Assembly: GCA_029254745.1 (NCBI GenBank)
Contig: JAQWWZ010000002.1
Location: 1 to 60,161, forward strand
DNA length: 60,161 nt
Direction of reading: 5' to 3'
Source of the DNA: Opitutales bacterium
GTDB taxonomy: Bacteria; Verrucomicrobiota; Verrucomicrobiia; Opitutales; Seribacteraceae
The position numbers and the translations under genes are program-made. This document shows, piece by piece, positions 1 to 10,419 of this stretch. The notes under the pieces are model-generated. The model saw only the letters and a list, made by a program, of their open reading frames with translations. It ran no database searches and had not been told where the DNA came from. Position 1 is the stretch's first letter; each line of letters opens with the position of its first letter.

Positions 1-153
1 GACCACACACCAGGGTTTTGTGGCTGGAAAAAGTTTGGAAATACTTGGGTATGATTTGTCGTACCATTCTGGACAAAACCACGCGACCACATTGGCAAAG
101 GCACAATCGGCAACAAGAAGATACCAGAGGGCTGCCTCAATATTAAAAGTCAT
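1..153 (-). CDS. Small membrane protein, N-terminal part only (runs off the window)
   Basis: On the minus strand an ATG at 151-153 opens a frame without stops to the window edge (51 codons seen). The peptide starts MTFNIEAALWYLLVADCAFA and continues with a hydrophobic, Trp-rich stretch (AWFCPEWYDK, then KLFPATKPW), which looks like the first transmembrane helix and following loop of a small inner-membrane protein. It begins 9 nt after the purU stop on the same strand, so it is probably the last gene of a carB-purU transcript. An open frame on the opposite strand (to about 193) would overlap purU and looks like its shadow. The pattern resembles small uncharacterised membrane proteins of other bacteria, from memory only. 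No function can be given. Confidence 0.55.
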   Translation of the reverse strand, partial: MTFNIEAALWYLLVADCAFANVVAWFCPEWYDKSYPSISKLFPATKPWCVV

Positions 154-162
154 CAGGAAATA

Positions 163-1017
163 TCAATCGAAGACGACCGTTTTATTTTGGTAATCCAATA
201 CCCGGTTTTGCAAGTGCCTACGAACCGCGGTTGAGAGAACCAATTTTTCAAGATCTCTCCCTTTTTCAATCAGATCTTTGGGTCCATGCCGGTGACTGAC
301 ACGGGCAACATCCTGCTCGATTATTGGACCTTCGTCTAGGTCTTCGGTTACATAGTGAGCCGTGGCCCCAATTAATTTTACTCCCCGCTGGTAGGCTTGA
401 TGGTAGGGACGGGCCCCGGCAAAAGAAGGGAGAAATGAATGGTGAATATTAATCACTGGGCATCCAACCTGTTGCAAAAAAGAAGGACTCAATATTTGCA
501 TGTAGCGGGCAAGAATAACCAATTCCACCTTTTGATCCTGTAACCATGCAACTTGTTTATCTTCGACATCCTGCCTATTTTCCTGGGTAATAGGAAGATG
601 GTAAAAGGGTAAGCCGTAAGTTTCAGAAACGGGTTGTAAATAATCATGATTTGAAATCACCCCGGCAAAATCTGCCTTCCACTCCCCTGCCCTAACCCGT
701 AGAACTAGGTCGTGAAAACAATGATCCGCTTTGGATACCATGATGGCCACCTTGGGCCGTTCATTACTTAATCCGATCCGAACCTGCATATCCAATTCTT
801 GTTGAACAAAGGATACAAAATCTTCTGATTCCTGCCTTGGTTTACGATCGAGGGATACTTCCCACTCGACGCGTTGGAAAAATACATTTTCCTGACGGTC
901 CAAGTGTTGATCTGCATGTAAAACATTACCTCCACGCTGATGAATCCATGTGGACACCTTCGCCACAATTCCCGGTTTATCCGGACCGTGGAGTAGAGCG
1001 ATAACCGAGGGGTTCAT
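163..1017 (-). CDS. purU: Formyltetrahydrofolate deformylase PurU
   Basis: PurU hydrolyses 10-formyltetrahydrofolate to formate and tetrahydrofolate, balancing one-carbon pools and feeding formate to purine synthesis. The 284-residue product has the usual family length. An N-terminal ACT regulatory domain (about residues 5-85, starting ALLHGPDKPGIVAKV) precedes a formyltransferase-fold catalytic domain from about residue 88. The catalytic core NIHHSFLPSFAGARPYHQAY and the downstream LDEGPIIEQD, which carries the conserved Asp, are both present, so the enzyme should be active. It starts 18 nt downstream of carB on the same strand, so the two are probably co-transcribed. The ATG at 1015-1017 gives the natural N-terminus of the ACT domain. 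Confidence 0.95.
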   Translation of the reverse strand: MNPSVIALLHGPDKPGIVAKVSTWIHQRGGNVLHADQHLDRQENVFFQRVEWEVSLDRKPRQESEDFVSFVQQELDMQVRIGLSNERPKVAIMVSKADHCFHDLVLRVRAGEWKADFAGVISNHDYLQPVSETYGLPFYHLPITQENRQDVEDKQVAWLQDQKVELVILARYMQILSPSFLQQVGCPVINIHHSFLPSFAGARPYHQAYQRGVKLIGATAHYVTEDLDEGPIIEQDVARVSHRHGPKDLIEKGRDLEKLVLSTAVRRHLQNRVLDYQNKTVVFD

Positions 1018-1035
1018 GCGTGAATGAACATTACA

Positions 1036-4000
1036 TTATCGGGCGTAGTCCTGCAGAGACTTAACCGAAAACTTCCGGTCTTTCAGCGAACGTATTCCAT
1101 CCAGGGCGGCGAAGGCCGAACCCAGTGTGGTGATCACCGGTACGCTATTTAATACCGCTTCACTCCTAATCCCATTCTCATCCCGCCTGGGAATCAAGCC
1201 CAGTGGAGTGTTGATCACCATTTGAACTTTTCCGTTCTTGATCAGATCAGCCACATTTGGTCGTCCCTCACTTATGCGCAATGTAGTAGCGGCTTGAATC
1301 CCGTTTTCGTTAAGAAATTTTGCAGTACCTTCAGTGGAGGTGAAAGAAAAACCAAGTGCGGAAAGACCTTTAGCCACTTCCAATGCTTTGGGCTTATCTG
1401 AGTCTTTCACACTAAGAAATACATTACCCTCAAGGGGTAAGGATGGCTTGGCCGCCATTTGAGTCTTGGCATAAGCCATACCGAAATCCTCATCCTGCCC
1501 CATTACTTCCCCTGTGCTTCGCATTTCAGGTGTGAGCACAATGGGAGAACCGGGGAATTTACTGAAGGGGAAAACTGCTTCCTTGATGGCCCAATGCTTT
1601 GGTATAATTTCTTCGGTAAAGCCGAGATCTTTAAGCGTGGCTCCCGCCATGACCCGTGCACCCAACTTAGCAAGTGGTACTCCTATAGCTTTGCTGACAA
1701 AGGGAATCGTACGAGAGGCACGAGGGTTTACCTCGATCAAAAATAAATCTCCGTCCTTGATCGCATACTGGACATTCATCAGTCCAATTACTTTTAACGC
1801 TTTAGCAAGATCGTAAGATGCCTGTCTTACTTCATCGAGCATTTCCTTGGATAGATCATGAGGCGGCATAACCATAGCCGCATCTCCGCTGTGTACACCG
1901 GCAAATTCAATATGTTGAAGCATGCCACCTACCACAGAAGTTTCCCCATCCGAAATACAATCAACATCAAGCTCGATTGCTTCTTCCAAAAATTTATCCA
2001 ACAAGACAGGTTTTCCTGGAGCGACCGCAAAGGCTTCTTTGACAACCCCATTTAATTCATCTTCATCATACACGATGAACATACCCCGTCCTCCCAATAC
2101 AAAAGATGGACGTAGAAGAATGGGATACCCAATACGGGCCGCTTTTTCCGCGGCTTCATCTGGATGCATCGCGGTCTCATTTTGGGGCTGTTTAAGGCCA
2201 ACCTGATCAAGGATTTGTTTAAATTTTTCCCGGTCTTCTGCCAGGTCAATACTTTCGGGCGAGGTACCAATCACATTGACTCCCGCCTCCTTCAACCCGG
2301 CTGCAAGATTGAGAGGCGTCTGACCACCGTATTGTACGATGGCACCGTCACACTTTTCCTGCCGGTAAATTTCTAAAACATCTTCCAAGGTAAGGGGCTC
2401 AAAATATAAACGGTCGGAGACATCATAATCAGTGGAAACTGTTTCGGGGTTAGAGTTGACCATAACCGTTTCAAATCCAGCGTCTCGAAGTGCGAGGGAT
2501 GCATGCACACAGCAGTAATCGAATTCAATGCCCTGACCAATCCGATTTGGACCTCCTCCAAGAATCATAATTTTCTTGGCATCCGAAGTATTGATTTCAT
2601 TTTCATCCCCATAGGAAGAATAATAATAGGGAGTGAAGGCTTCGAATTCAGCTGCACATGTATCAACTAAGCGGAAAGTGGTAGCTAGCCCCAGAGACTC
2701 GCGTTTTGCCCGGACCTGGGGGGGCTCACAATTCCAGTGATCTGCGAGCTGCCGATCGGAAAAACCGGCTTCTTTGGCTTGTTGAAACAATTCAGCATCC
2801 ACAGAATCAAGGGTGGTCAATTTGATTTGTTGTTCTAGCTCGAAAATCTGTTGCAGTTGGGTGGTAAACCAAAGGTCAATCCCTGACTGTTCGGAAATCT
2901 GTTCGGCATCCATGCCTATTTCAAAAGCCTTGTATAAATAAGTGGGCCGTTCCGCTGACGGGCGTTTCACACCAGCCTTGATCGCAGATTTATCAAGATC
3001 TTGACCTGCCAATTTTCCTGCTTCAAAACCATCAAGTCCAATCTCCAGGGACCGCATCGCCTTTTGAAAGGATTCCTTAAATGTGCGTCCTATAGCCATA
3101 GCCTCCCCCACTGATTTCATTGCAGAAGTGAGAGTAGAATCGGCCTCTGGGAATTTCTCGAAGGTAAATCGTGGCATTTTGGTAACCACATAATCAATAG
3201 ATGGCTCAAAGCAGGCGGGAGTCTCTTTGGTTACATCATTCTGTAATTCATCCAATGAGTAACCAACGGCCAATTTGGCCGCAAACTTGGCGATGGGAAA
3301 ACCAGTGGCTTTGGAAGCGAGGGCAGAACTTCGGGAAACGCGCGGGTTCATTTCAATCACCACCATGCGGCCATTTTCAGGATTGGTGGCAAACTGAATA
3401 TTACTTCCACCGGTTTCCACTCCGATTTCCCGAATACAGGCAAAAGAAGCATCCCGCATAAGTTGAAATTCTTTGTCGGAAAGGGTCATCGCTGGGGCAA
3501 TGGTGATAGAGTCACCCGTGTGCACACCCATGGGGTCAAAGTTTTCAATGGAACAAATGACCACGCACTGGTCCTTATAGTCGCGCATGACTTCCATCTC
3601 GTACTCTTTCCAGCCAAGCAAGCACTCTTCCATGAGAACTTGACCAATGGGGGAAGCTTCCAGTCCCTGTCTCATCATGGTGTCAAATTCTTCACGATTG
3701 TAGGCGATACCTCCACCTGTTCCCCCAAGGGTAAATGCAGGACGCAAAATGAGTGGAAAATCCCCAAGCTCATCGAGATGGGAATGTGCTTGCTCCAAGG
3801 TCGTAACCGAAAAAGAAAGGGCCACATCCAAACCGATCTCCAACATAGCCTGCTTAAAGAGCTCGCGATCCTCCCCTTTCATGATGGCCGCAGGCTTGGC
3901 CCCAATCATTTCCACCCCATATTCTTCTAAAATACCGGCAGCATGAAGCTCCAAAGATAAATTGAGCCCAGTCTGCCCACCAAGAGTGGGTAGTAAAGCA

Positions 4001-4251
4001 TCAGGTCTTTCTTTCTCAATAATCGCGGTCACGCTCTCCACCGTAAGGGGTTCCACATAGGTGGCATCGGCAAACTCGGGGTCCGTCATGATGGTAGCAG
4101 GGTTACTGTTGACCAAAGATACCCTGTATCCCTCTTCCCGTAAAGCTTTACAGGCTTGGGCTCCACTGTAGTCAAATTCACAGGCCTGCCCGATGATGAT
4201 CGGACCTGAACCAATAATTAAAATATGCTCGATGTCGTTACGTTTAGGCAT
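1036..4251 (-). CDS. carB: Carbamoyl-phosphate synthase large subunit
   Basis: CarB makes carbamoyl phosphate from bicarbonate, ammonia and two ATP for pyrimidine and arginine synthesis, with the amidotransferase subunit CarA, which is not in this window. The 1071-residue product is full length. It shows the two homologous synthetase halves: the first begins with [20 protein letters not shown] near residue 17, the second with [17 protein letters not shown] near residue 565. The paired motifs [11 protein letters not shown] and [12 protein letters not shown] are present. A C-terminal MGS-like allosteric domain (about 935-1071, [20 protein letters not shown]) follows. The start ATG at 4249-4251 is preceded by about 130 nt of non-coding DNA that must hold the promoter for carB, purU and probably the partial membrane gene. 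Nothing looks truncated. Confidence 0.97.
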   Translation of the reverse strand: MPKRNDIEHILIIGSGPIIIGQACEFDYSGAQACKALREEGYRVSLVNSNPATIMTDPEFADATYVEPLTVESVTAIIEKERPDALLPTLGGQTGLNLSLELHAAGILEEYGVEMIGAKPAAIMKGEDRELFKQAMLEIGLDVALSFSVTTLEQAHSHLDELGDFPLILRPAFTLGGTGGGIAYNREEFDTMMRQGLEASPIGQVLMEECLLGWKEYEMEVMRDYKDQCVVICSIENFDPMGVHTGDSITIAPAMTLSDKEFQLMRDASFACIREIGVETGGSNIQFATNPENGRMVVIEMNPRVSRSSALASKATGFPIAKFAAKLAVGYSLDELQNDVTKETPACFEPSIDYVVTKMPRFTFEKFPEADSTLTSAMKSVGEAMAIGRTFKESFQKAMRSLEIGLDGFEAGKLAGQDLDKSAIKAGVKRPSAERPTYLYKAFEIGMDAEQISEQSGIDLWFTTQLQQIFELEQQIKLTTLDSVDAELFQQAKEAGFSDRQLADHWNCEPPQVRAKRESLGLATTFRLVDTCAAEFEAFTPYYYSSYGDENEINTSDAKKIMILGGGPNRIGQGIEFDYCCVHASLALRDAGFETVMVNSNPETVSTDYDVSDRLYFEPLTLEDVLEIYRQEKCDGAIVQYGGQTPLNLAAGLKEAGVNVIGTSPESIDLAEDREKFKQILDQVGLKQPQNETAMHPDEAAEKAARIGYPILLRPSFVLGGRGMFIVYDEDELNGVVKEAFAVAPGKPVLLDKFLEEAIELDVDCISDGETSVVGGMLQHIEFAGVHSGDAAMVMPPHDLSKEMLDEVRQASYDLAKALKVIGLMNVQYAIKDGDLFLIEVNPRASRTIPFVSKAIGVPLAKLGARVMAGATLKDLGFTEEIIPKHWAIKEAVFPFSKFPGSPIVLTPEMRSTGEVMGQDEDFGMAYAKTQMAAKPSLPLEGNVFLSVKDSDKPKALEVAKGLSALGFSFTSTEGTAKFLNENGIQAATTLRISEGRPNVADLIKNGKVQMVINTPLGLIPRRDENGIRSEAVLNSVPVITTLGSAFAALDGIRSLKDRKFSVKSLQDYAR

Positions 4252-4383
4252 GCGGAAAAATCAATACATTTAAGTTTGGGCGAGAAAACCGTAGTTCTTT
4301 AAATCTCTTTTAGGCATCCGAATCAATTTCATTCGAACATTTTAGCCAAAATTCGCTTTTTTTTTCAACGAAGGGTAAAAAAT

Positions 4384-5055
4384 TTAAGCAATGGGGGGAA
4401 GATCTCCTCCACCTGCGACCTTCACCATTGCATCTTTGATCTTATCCCCTCCACTTACAAGTTCGATCGTTTTGTCAAAAGTGAAGACATTCCGAAGGGT
4501 TTCGATAATACAATCAACTAAATCTTCCCTCGGTAAATAGCCATGAAACCCAAGCTTTTCTGAAGCTTGTATTCTCCCAGTCCCTCTTTCGTCCAACAGG
4601 GTCCCGGGGGCAAGAATGGTAGAGTCTAGAGTGGTGGAACGTAAATATCCATCAGCTACACCCTTTGCCCTTAAATAATGCTGAATCCGGGGGGATTCAC
4701 TTGCTGGGTCTGCTCCAATCGCACTGACCATCACAAATCTTTTCACTCCCTCCTTCTGACAATCCTTCATTAACCGAATCGCTGCATTTTGGTCAACATC
4801 GGTGGTTTTTTCCGGACCGGTTTGCCCTCCAGATCCCGCAGTAAACACAACGGCATCAAGCCCAGGCAAGTACTTACCTACTCCTTCCTCTAAGTCTCCG
4901 GTAACTGCAGGCACCCCAAGTGCTGTAAATTTCATTTGCTGCTTGGCATTACGAATTAAAGCAAGGGGAGAAAAACCATGGGCAGCCCAAAGTTTTCCAC
5001 TCAAAATTGTTCCTACTTTCCCATTTGCCCCTGCAATTAACACCTTCATCCTCAT
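4384..5055 (-). CDS. NAD(P)-binding Rossmann-fold protein (SDR/NmrA-like)
   Basis: This is a 223-residue atypical short-chain dehydrogenase or NAD(P)H-binding protein. The N-terminal nucleotide-binding motif is MKVLIAGANGKVGTILSG (G-x-x-G-x-x-G). It is followed by a LDAVVFTAGSGG strand-loop and by VKRFVMVSAIGADPAS, the position of the family's active-site Ser. A Tyr occurs in the segment IQHYLRAKGVADGYLR, as in the YxxxK-like helix of YwnB/NmrA-type proteins. Substrate unknown; members range from flavin reductases to redox sensors. The frame extends upstream to 5085, but the Rossmann strand normally starts right at the N-terminus, so ATG 5055 (or 5049) is preferred over the basic MPFTRDGHTK extension. 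It stands alone, divergent from gltX. Confidence 0.85.
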   Translation of the reverse strand: MRMKVLIAGANGKVGTILSGKLWAAHGFSPLALIRNAKQQMKFTALGVPAVTGDLEEGVGKYLPGLDAVVFTAGSGGQTGPEKTTDVDQNAAIRLMKDCQKEGVKRFVMVSAIGADPASESPRIQHYLRAKGVADGYLRSTTLDSTILAPGTLLDERGTGRIQASEKLGFHGYLPREDLVDCIIETLRNVFTFDKTIELVSGGDKIKDAMVKVAGGGDLPPIA

Positions 5056-5398
5056 CTTAGTATGACCATCTCTTGTGAATGGCAAGGCATAGCTCCCCTG
5101 TCATTTATCCCGACCAACAGCAAGAGCACCAGAAACTCATTATTGCTCGCAACACCCGAGGCCATAACTCCGCTGTTCAACCCACTGTAAAAACAAATAT
5201 CCGCACTCATCACTTACCCTTTGGCTCCAGAAAGTGGTAGCCAACTTACTGGGTAAAAAACTGTTTTTGCAACTGCAACAGGAATTCTTTCGTGGATAAC
5301 TTTACCTAGAAAGTAATTACCCGAAAAGAACAGAGTAAAAGCACCGATTTTGTTCGTCCTTCCTTCTTTTAAATTCTATAAGAATGTTCTTTTTGATT
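5056..5398. other. Divergent promoter region without a convincing gene
   Basis: About 340 nt separate the NAD(P)-binding gene (minus) from gltX (plus) and must hold both promoters. Two antisense open frames overlap here: a plus-strand frame of 53 codons (ATG 5079, stop 5238-5240) that is rich in His, Gln and Arg, and a minus-strand frame of about 52 codons. Each is mostly the shadow of the other and neither has a recognisable motif or ribosome-binding site, so neither is called. No riboswitch or strong hairpin is evident. Confidence 0.5.
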
Positions 5399-6910
5399 AT
5401 GACCCCTACCGTACGCACCCGAATTGCCCCTTCTCCGACCGGAGCTCCCCATGTTGGGACTGCCTACATGGCTCTTTTCAACCTTGCCTTTGCCCGCAAG
5501 CATGGCGGGCAAATGGTCCTGCGAATCGAAGATACCGACCGTCAACGATCTAGCCCCCAATCCGAGCAGGCAATTTTGGATGCCTTACAATGGTTGGGGA
5601 TAGAGTGGGACGAAGGCCCCGACTGTGGAGGTAATCATGGACCATACCGGCAAAGCGAGCGTCTTGAATTCCATCAAGCCGAAGTAAACCGCCTTGTGAA
5701 CCAAGGAGATGCTTATCTCTGCTTCTGCACCACCGAACGATTGGAGCAAGTCCGAAAGGAACAGATGGCCAATAAAGAAACGCCCCGCTATGATGGACAC
5801 TGCCTCAACCTGAGCACAGAAGAAATAGAAAAAAAGAAAGAACAGGGAGATCCGTATGTTGTTAGGATGAAGGTCCCCACCGAGGGCGAATGTGTATTTA
5901 CCGATGAGTTACGCGGAGAGGTCAGAATCGACTGGAAACAAATCGACCACCAAGTTATACAGAAATCGGATGGGTACCCTACCTACCATTTGGCCAATGT
6001 TGTCGATGATCACAGGATGGAAATATCGCATGTTATCCGGGGAGAAGAGTGGATAAGTAGCACTCCTAAGCATGTCTTACTATACCAGCAACTTGGATGG
6101 GATGCCCCCTCTTTTGCTCACTTACCACTACTTCGGAATCCGGATAAATCAAAATTATCCAAGCGAAAAAACCCAACCGGTATATTTTACTATCGTGATG
6201 CAGGGTTCTTGCCGGAAGCCATGTTAAATTACCTGGGTATGATGGGCTACACCCTGCCCGACCAAAGAGAAATATTTTCACTGGATGAATTAAGCGAAAG
6301 CTTTGAAATTAAAAGAATGAGCCTGGGGGGACCAATTTTTGACTTAGCTAAATTAAAATGGTTAAATGGCCGATACTTGCGAGAAAAGCTTGATTCTGAT
6401 GAGGTGGTTAACCGCTTGGTTGACTGGAAGGCAAATAAAGAAAAGTTTGCTCAGGTTCTAGAACTCGCACTGCCAAGACTTGAAACCTTTTCTGATTTCT
6501 TTCCCTTGGCTCATCACATGTTTGAAGAATGCCCAATCTACTCAACCGAAGATTTGATCGGTAAGCAAGAAGCCCAGTTCGTTACTCGTTTGCTTAAAAT
6601 TGCCGAATGGGAATTGGAGAAGATAAAAGATTGGAAGCGGGATGCATTAGCCGAACTCTTTCAACATATGGCAAAGGTCGAGGAAATGAAATTAAAAGAT
6701 TTATTACGGCCATTCTTCTTTGCCATTTCCGGCAGTGCAGTCTCGCTCCCACTTTTTGATAGCGTGGCACTCCTGGGTCCTGACTTAAGCAGAGTTCGCT
6801 TGCGAAATGCCTTACATAAACTAAGCGAAACGGGAGCGAGCTTAAGCAAAAAAGGTTTGAAAAGTTTAGAAAAAGAATACCGGTCAGCCTACGGCAACCG
6901 AATTGATTAA
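5399..6910 (+). CDS. gltX: Glutamate--tRNA ligase
   Basis: A class I aminoacyl-tRNA synthetase that charges tRNA-Glu with glutamate. The N-terminus [20 protein letters not shown] contains the HIGH-equivalent (HVGT). The KMSKS-equivalent is SKLSKRK near residue 245, followed by the typical [20 protein letters not shown]. The C-terminal third is the helical anticodon-binding region. At about 503 residues it has normal family length. An ATG at 5384 would add MFFLI, but the family norm of starting two or three residues before VRTR favours ATG 5399. glnS follows after 17 nt, so the two ligases are probably one operon. With a dedicated GlnRS next door this enzyme is likely discriminating (Glu only); this is inferred from context. 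Confidence 0.95.
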   Translation: MTPTVRTRIAPSPTGAPHVGTAYMALFNLAFARKHGGQMVLRIEDTDRQRSSPQSEQAILDALQWLGIEWDEGPDCGGNHGPYRQSERLEFHQAEVNRLVNQGDAYLCFCTTERLEQVRKEQMANKETPRYDGHCLNLSTEEIEKKKEQGDPYVVRMKVPTEGECVFTDELRGEVRIDWKQIDHQVIQKSDGYPTYHLANVVDDHRMEISHVIRGEEWISSTPKHVLLYQQLGWDAPSFAHLPLLRNPDKSKLSKRKNPTGIFYYRDAGFLPEAMLNYLGMMGYTLPDQREIFSLDELSESFEIKRMSLGGPIFDLAKLKWLNGRYLREKLDSDEVVNRLVDWKANKEKFAQVLELALPRLETFSDFFPLAHHMFEECPIYSTEDLIGKQEAQFVTRLLKIAEWELEKIKDWKRDALAELFQHMAKVEEMKLKDLLRPFFFAISGSAVSLPLFDSVALLGPDLSRVRLRNALHKLSETGASLSKKGLKSLEKEYRSAYGNRID

Positions 6911-6927
6911 GAAAAGAAATTACTACC

Positions 6928-8625
6928 ATGGTCTCAGATACAGAAGAATGTTCCGAAGAAAAACCTTTGGATTTTATACGCACCAAGATCAAACAAGATC
7001 AGGAAAGTGGAAAAAATGATGGACGGGTCCACACTCGTTTCCCGCCAGAACCCAATGGGTATCTGCATCTTGGGCATGCGAAAAGTATTTGCTTAAATTT
7101 TGGGATAGCCAAGGAATTCGATGGGGTGTGCAACTTACGGTTGGATGATACCAATCCAAGTGCAGAAAAGACTGAATACGCGGAAGCCATCATGGAGGAT
7201 GTTCGCTGGTTGGGCTTTGATTGGGATGACCGCCAGTTTCATGCCTCAGATTATTTCGGACAGTTTTATAAATGGGCGATTCAACTCGTTGAGAAAGGCA
7301 AAGCTTATGTTTGTGATCTCAGCTTTGATGAGATGAGAGCTCATCGGGGAAATCTTACCGAACCGGGTAAAGCAAGCCCTTCCCGCGATCGATCCGCCGA
7401 GGATAACCTTTTACTTTTGGAAAGAATGAAAAAGGGAGATTTCCCTGAAGGCTCCAAGACCTTGCGTGCGAAGATAGACATGTCTTCCCCCAACCTCAAT
7501 CTTCGAGACCCTGTATTGTATCGAATCATTGAGCAAAACCATGCAAAAACTGGGGATCATTGGAAAATCTACCCATCCTATGACTTTGCACATGGACAGT
7601 CAGATTCCCTGGAAGGAATCACCCACTCTCTCTGTACTTTAGAATTTGAGCACCACCGCCCTCTTTATGACTGGTTTTGCGAAAACCTTGGCATTCACCA
7701 TCCCCAACAAATTGAATTCGCACGGTTAAACTTAAATTATACGATTATGAGTAAGCGTAAGATGTTACGCTTGGTCGAGGAAGGACATGTGAGCAGTTGG
7801 GATGATCCAAGAATGCCCACCCTTAGCGGAATGCGTCGTCGGGGCTTCACTGCTCAATCCATTCGCAATTTTTGTGACCGCGTGGGATTGGCCAAGCGAG
7901 AAAATGTGATTGAAATGGAACTTCTCGAATATTGCTTGCGAGACGACCTCAATAAACAGGCTGTTCGGAAGCTCGGTGTCTTAGATCCCTTGAAGGTAAC
8001 TATTGAAAATTACCCTGAAGGTCATTCTGACCAACTAGATGCCGTCAATAATCCAGAAGACCCAGAGGCAGGATTCCGCACCATTTCATTTTCCAAGGAA
8101 ATCTTTATTGATAGAAATGACTTCATGGAACAACCTCCCAAAAAGTATTTCCGCCTGGCTCCAGGGAAAGAAGTAAGGCTAAAATATGCCTTCTACATAA
8201 CTTGCAAAGAAGTCATCAAAGATGCCCAGGGAGAAATTGTGGAACTAATTTGCTCCTTTGACCCCGAAAGCCGAGGAGGCGACACAGCTGATGGAAGAAA
8301 AGTGAAGGGAACCATTCAGTGGGTGGATGCACAAACAGCAATTCCTTGCCGCACTCATTTGTATGATCGTCTTTTTTCGATCCCAAATCCTGATGATGGC
8401 GAAGTTGGCAAAGATTTTACAGATTACCTCAATCCTGAATCACTGACAGTACTCGAGAAAGCTCTGGTTGAACCGAGTGTACAAGATTTAGCGGTTGGTC
8501 AACCCTTCCAACTTGAAAGAATTGGATACTTTTGCATCGACCCAAAATCAACAGAAGATGACAGTCTTATCCTAAATCGTAGCGTTGCGATGCGTGACAG
8601 TTGGGCTAAAAAGACAAAAAAGTGA
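6928..8625 (+). CDS. glnS: Glutamine--tRNA ligase
   Basis: GlnRS charges tRNA-Gln directly, unlike the indirect GatCAB transamidation used by most bacterial phyla. The 565-residue product has the bacterial/eukaryotic GlnRS features. The class I signature [20 protein letters not shown] lies near residue 36, with [19 protein letters not shown] after it. The motif [20 protein letters not shown] follows in the catalytic domain, and the KMSKS-equivalent is IMSKRKM near residue 272. The C-terminal beta-barrel anticodon domains are complete ([20 protein letters not shown], then [13 protein letters not shown]). It begins 17 nt after gltX at ATG 6928. The family is generally considered to have entered bacteria by transfer from eukaryotes. 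Whether this genome also has gatCAB cannot be seen here. Confidence 0.96.
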   Translation: MVSDTEECSEEKPLDFIRTKIKQDQESGKNDGRVHTRFPPEPNGYLHLGHAKSICLNFGIAKEFDGVCNLRLDDTNPSAEKTEYAEAIMEDVRWLGFDWDDRQFHASDYFGQFYKWAIQLVEKGKAYVCDLSFDEMRAHRGNLTEPGKASPSRDRSAEDNLLLLERMKKGDFPEGSKTLRAKIDMSSPNLNLRDPVLYRIIEQNHAKTGDHWKIYPSYDFAHGQSDSLEGITHSLCTLEFEHHRPLYDWFCENLGIHHPQQIEFARLNLNYTIMSKRKMLRLVEEGHVSSWDDPRMPTLSGMRRRGFTAQSIRNFCDRVGLAKRENVIEMELLEYCLRDDLNKQAVRKLGVLDPLKVTIENYPEGHSDQLDAVNNPEDPEAGFRTISFSKEIFIDRNDFMEQPPKKYFRLAPGKEVRLKYAFYITCKEVIKDAQGEIVELICSFDPESRGGDTADGRKVKGTIQWVDAQTAIPCRTHLYDRLFSIPNPDDGEVGKDFTDYLNPESLTVLEKALVEPSVQDLAVGQPFQLERIGYFCIDPKSTEDDSLILNRSVAMRDSWAKKTKK

Positions 8626-8736
8626 TTAAATGTATAATAAAACAAGCAGATTCATGCTTGCCATTAGCAATCCATTTGAGATTATTTAAGAACTATTGTT
8701 ACCCCAAAAGTATCAATCACACAGCCCAAATAATAT

Positions 8737-10302
8737 ATGAGTAATAAAGATTCTGAACCGGATATGAAATTGTTTTGGGGGTGTTTTATCGCCCTCATCA
8801 CCACGGCCTTTGCTTTCATTACGAGAGCCTTCCTTGTAAACGCAGAGCCTTTTTGGCCAAGTACTTTTGGTTTGGACCAAGTCCAAGCACAAGAACTTTT
8901 TGGTGCAGGGATATGGCCCTTCGCAATAAGTATCATCGTGTTCAGCCTCATTATTGATAACATTGGATATCGGGCAGCCATGATTTTCAGTTTTGTCTGT
9001 TATGCCGGCTACGCATTTCTCGCGTTCCAAGCTTACGGTATCGTAATGGCAGAGGGTTTAGCTGGTGAGGAGTTAAAAACTGCCCAAGGCTTAGCGTATG
9101 ACCGCCTCTATTGGGGCTCTGTCATTCTTGGTCTTGGAAACGGAACCGTGGAAGCTTTCATCAACCCGGTGGTTGCTACCATGTTTAAAAAAGACAAAAC
9201 CAAATGGCTCAACATTCTGCATGCTGGATGGCCAGGTGGTTTGGTAATTGGGGGAATCCTAACCATTCTCTTAGGAGCACAAGCAGCCGAAGACTGGAGA
9301 ATTCTTATCTATCTCATCGCAATTCCTGCTGTTGTTTACCTGCTCATGCTCATGAAAGCAAAGTTCCCTGTTAACGAGCGCGTGGAGTCAGGTACATCCT
9401 ACAAAGAAATGCTTGCAGAATTTGGTGCCATTGGTGCCCTCATTGCGGGATACTTAATTTACAGGCAGCTTGGGATGGTATTTGGATGGGATGATAACAT
9501 CGTTTACCTTCTTACTGCAGTTTCAACGATTGCCTACTTCCTTTATTGCAAATCTTTGGGTCGCCCCCTCTTAATTTTCATGTGCATCATTATGGTTCCC
9601 TTAGCTACGACTGAACTGGGTACGGATGGTGCAATATCTGGGTTAATGGAAGAACCGATGAAAGCCGCTGGCTACAATGGTCTCTGGGTGCTTATTTACA
9701 CTTCAGCAATTATGATGGTCCTTCGCTTTTGGTTTGCTGGGCCGATTGTTGCAAAACTTGGACCATTGGGTCTCCTAGCCACCTCTGCAGTTCTTGCTAT
9801 TGCCGGACTTTATCTCTTGAGTTCCGCTACCGGTCTCACCATGATTTTTGTTTTTGCAACCCTTTACGGTTTTGGAAAGACCTTTTTCTGGCCAACAACT
9901 CTTGGGGTAGTATCTGAACAGTGTCCCAAAGGTGGAGCCCTTACCCTAAATGCGATCGCCGGTATTGGTATGCTAGCGGTTGGTATCTTGGGTGGCCCGG
10001 TTATTGGAAAAATGACGGAAGATTCGATTAAAGCTTCCGTGGAAGCTACGACCACAGAGGAAACCTACACATCTATATCCAATGGCGACACCTACTTTCT
10101 CGGCGAATACACTGCAGTAGATCCAGAAAAGGTGGCTGCTTTACCCGCTGAGAAACAACAAGAAGTTAAAGAAAGCATTCAAAGTGGAAAGCAAGGCTCA
10201 CTCGCAAGTGTCGCCGTCTTTCCGGTCTTTATGCTTGTCTGCTACCTCGCTCTCATTTTCTACTTCAAAGCAAAAGGGGGATACAAGCCGGTCGAGATAT
10301 AA
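8737..10302 (+). CDS. MFS transporter, probable sugar or sugar-derivative permease
   Basis: A 521-residue polytopic membrane protein of the major facilitator superfamily. About 12 hydrophobic segments are visible, the first being LFWGCFIALITTAFAFITRA. Loop features include FSLIIDNIGYRAAMIF, matching the D-x-x-G-x-R type loop after helix 2, and a Gly-rich helix LNAIAGIGMLAVGILGGPVI in the second half. A soluble acidic insertion (about residues 430-485) lies between the last two helices. The substrate cannot be read from sequence. The next gene is a Gfo/Idh oxidoreductase, a combination common in this lineage for uptake and oxidation of a sugar, sugar acid or inositol. A hairpin terminator follows, so it is probably transcribed alone. 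Confidence 0.85.
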   Translation: MSNKDSEPDMKLFWGCFIALITTAFAFITRAFLVNAEPFWPSTFGLDQVQAQELFGAGIWPFAISIIVFSLIIDNIGYRAAMIFSFVCYAGYAFLAFQAYGIVMAEGLAGEELKTAQGLAYDRLYWGSVILGLGNGTVEAFINPVVATMFKKDKTKWLNILHAGWPGGLVIGGILTILLGAQAAEDWRILIYLIAIPAVVYLLMLMKAKFPVNERVESGTSYKEMLAEFGAIGALIAGYLIYRQLGMVFGWDDNIVYLLTAVSTIAYFLYCKSLGRPLLIFMCIIMVPLATTELGTDGAISGLMEEPMKAAGYNGLWVLIYTSAIMMVLRFWFAGPIVAKLGPLGLLATSAVLAIAGLYLLSSATGLTMIFVFATLYGFGKTFFWPTTLGVVSEQCPKGGALTLNAIAGIGMLAVGILGGPVIGKMTEDSIKASVEATTTEETYTSISNGDTYFLGEYTAVDPEKVAALPAEKQQEVKESIQSGKQGSLASVAVFPVFMLVCYLALIFYFKAKGGYKPVEI

Positions 10303-10324
10303 AAGTTACCTTTATTAACTTTAC

Positions 10325-10359
10325 AAAAAAAGCCATATCCTTTGGGATGTGGTTTTTTT
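10325..10359 (+). terminator. Rho-independent terminator after the MFS gene
   Basis: A-rich left arm AAAAAAGCCATATCC, a TTT loop, and right arm GGGATGTGGTTTTTTT form a stem with G-U pairs ending in a T-run. It lies 22 nt after the MFS stop and upstream of the Gfo/Idh gene, so the two genes have separate transcripts or partial read-through. Confidence 0.8.
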
Positions 10360-10419
10360 GTAATTACACAACTCCCTCAATTATACTTAAATAATATATA
10401 ACCCATCAAAGAATAAATT

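Noticed and set aside
2-193. Open plus-strand frame from the window edge to a TAA at 191-193
   Set aside because: It overlaps the 3' end of purU and lies opposite the better-supported minus-strand membrane-protein start.
3463-3930. 155-codon plus-strand frame inside carB
   Set aside because: carB is clearly coding on the opposite strand across this region.
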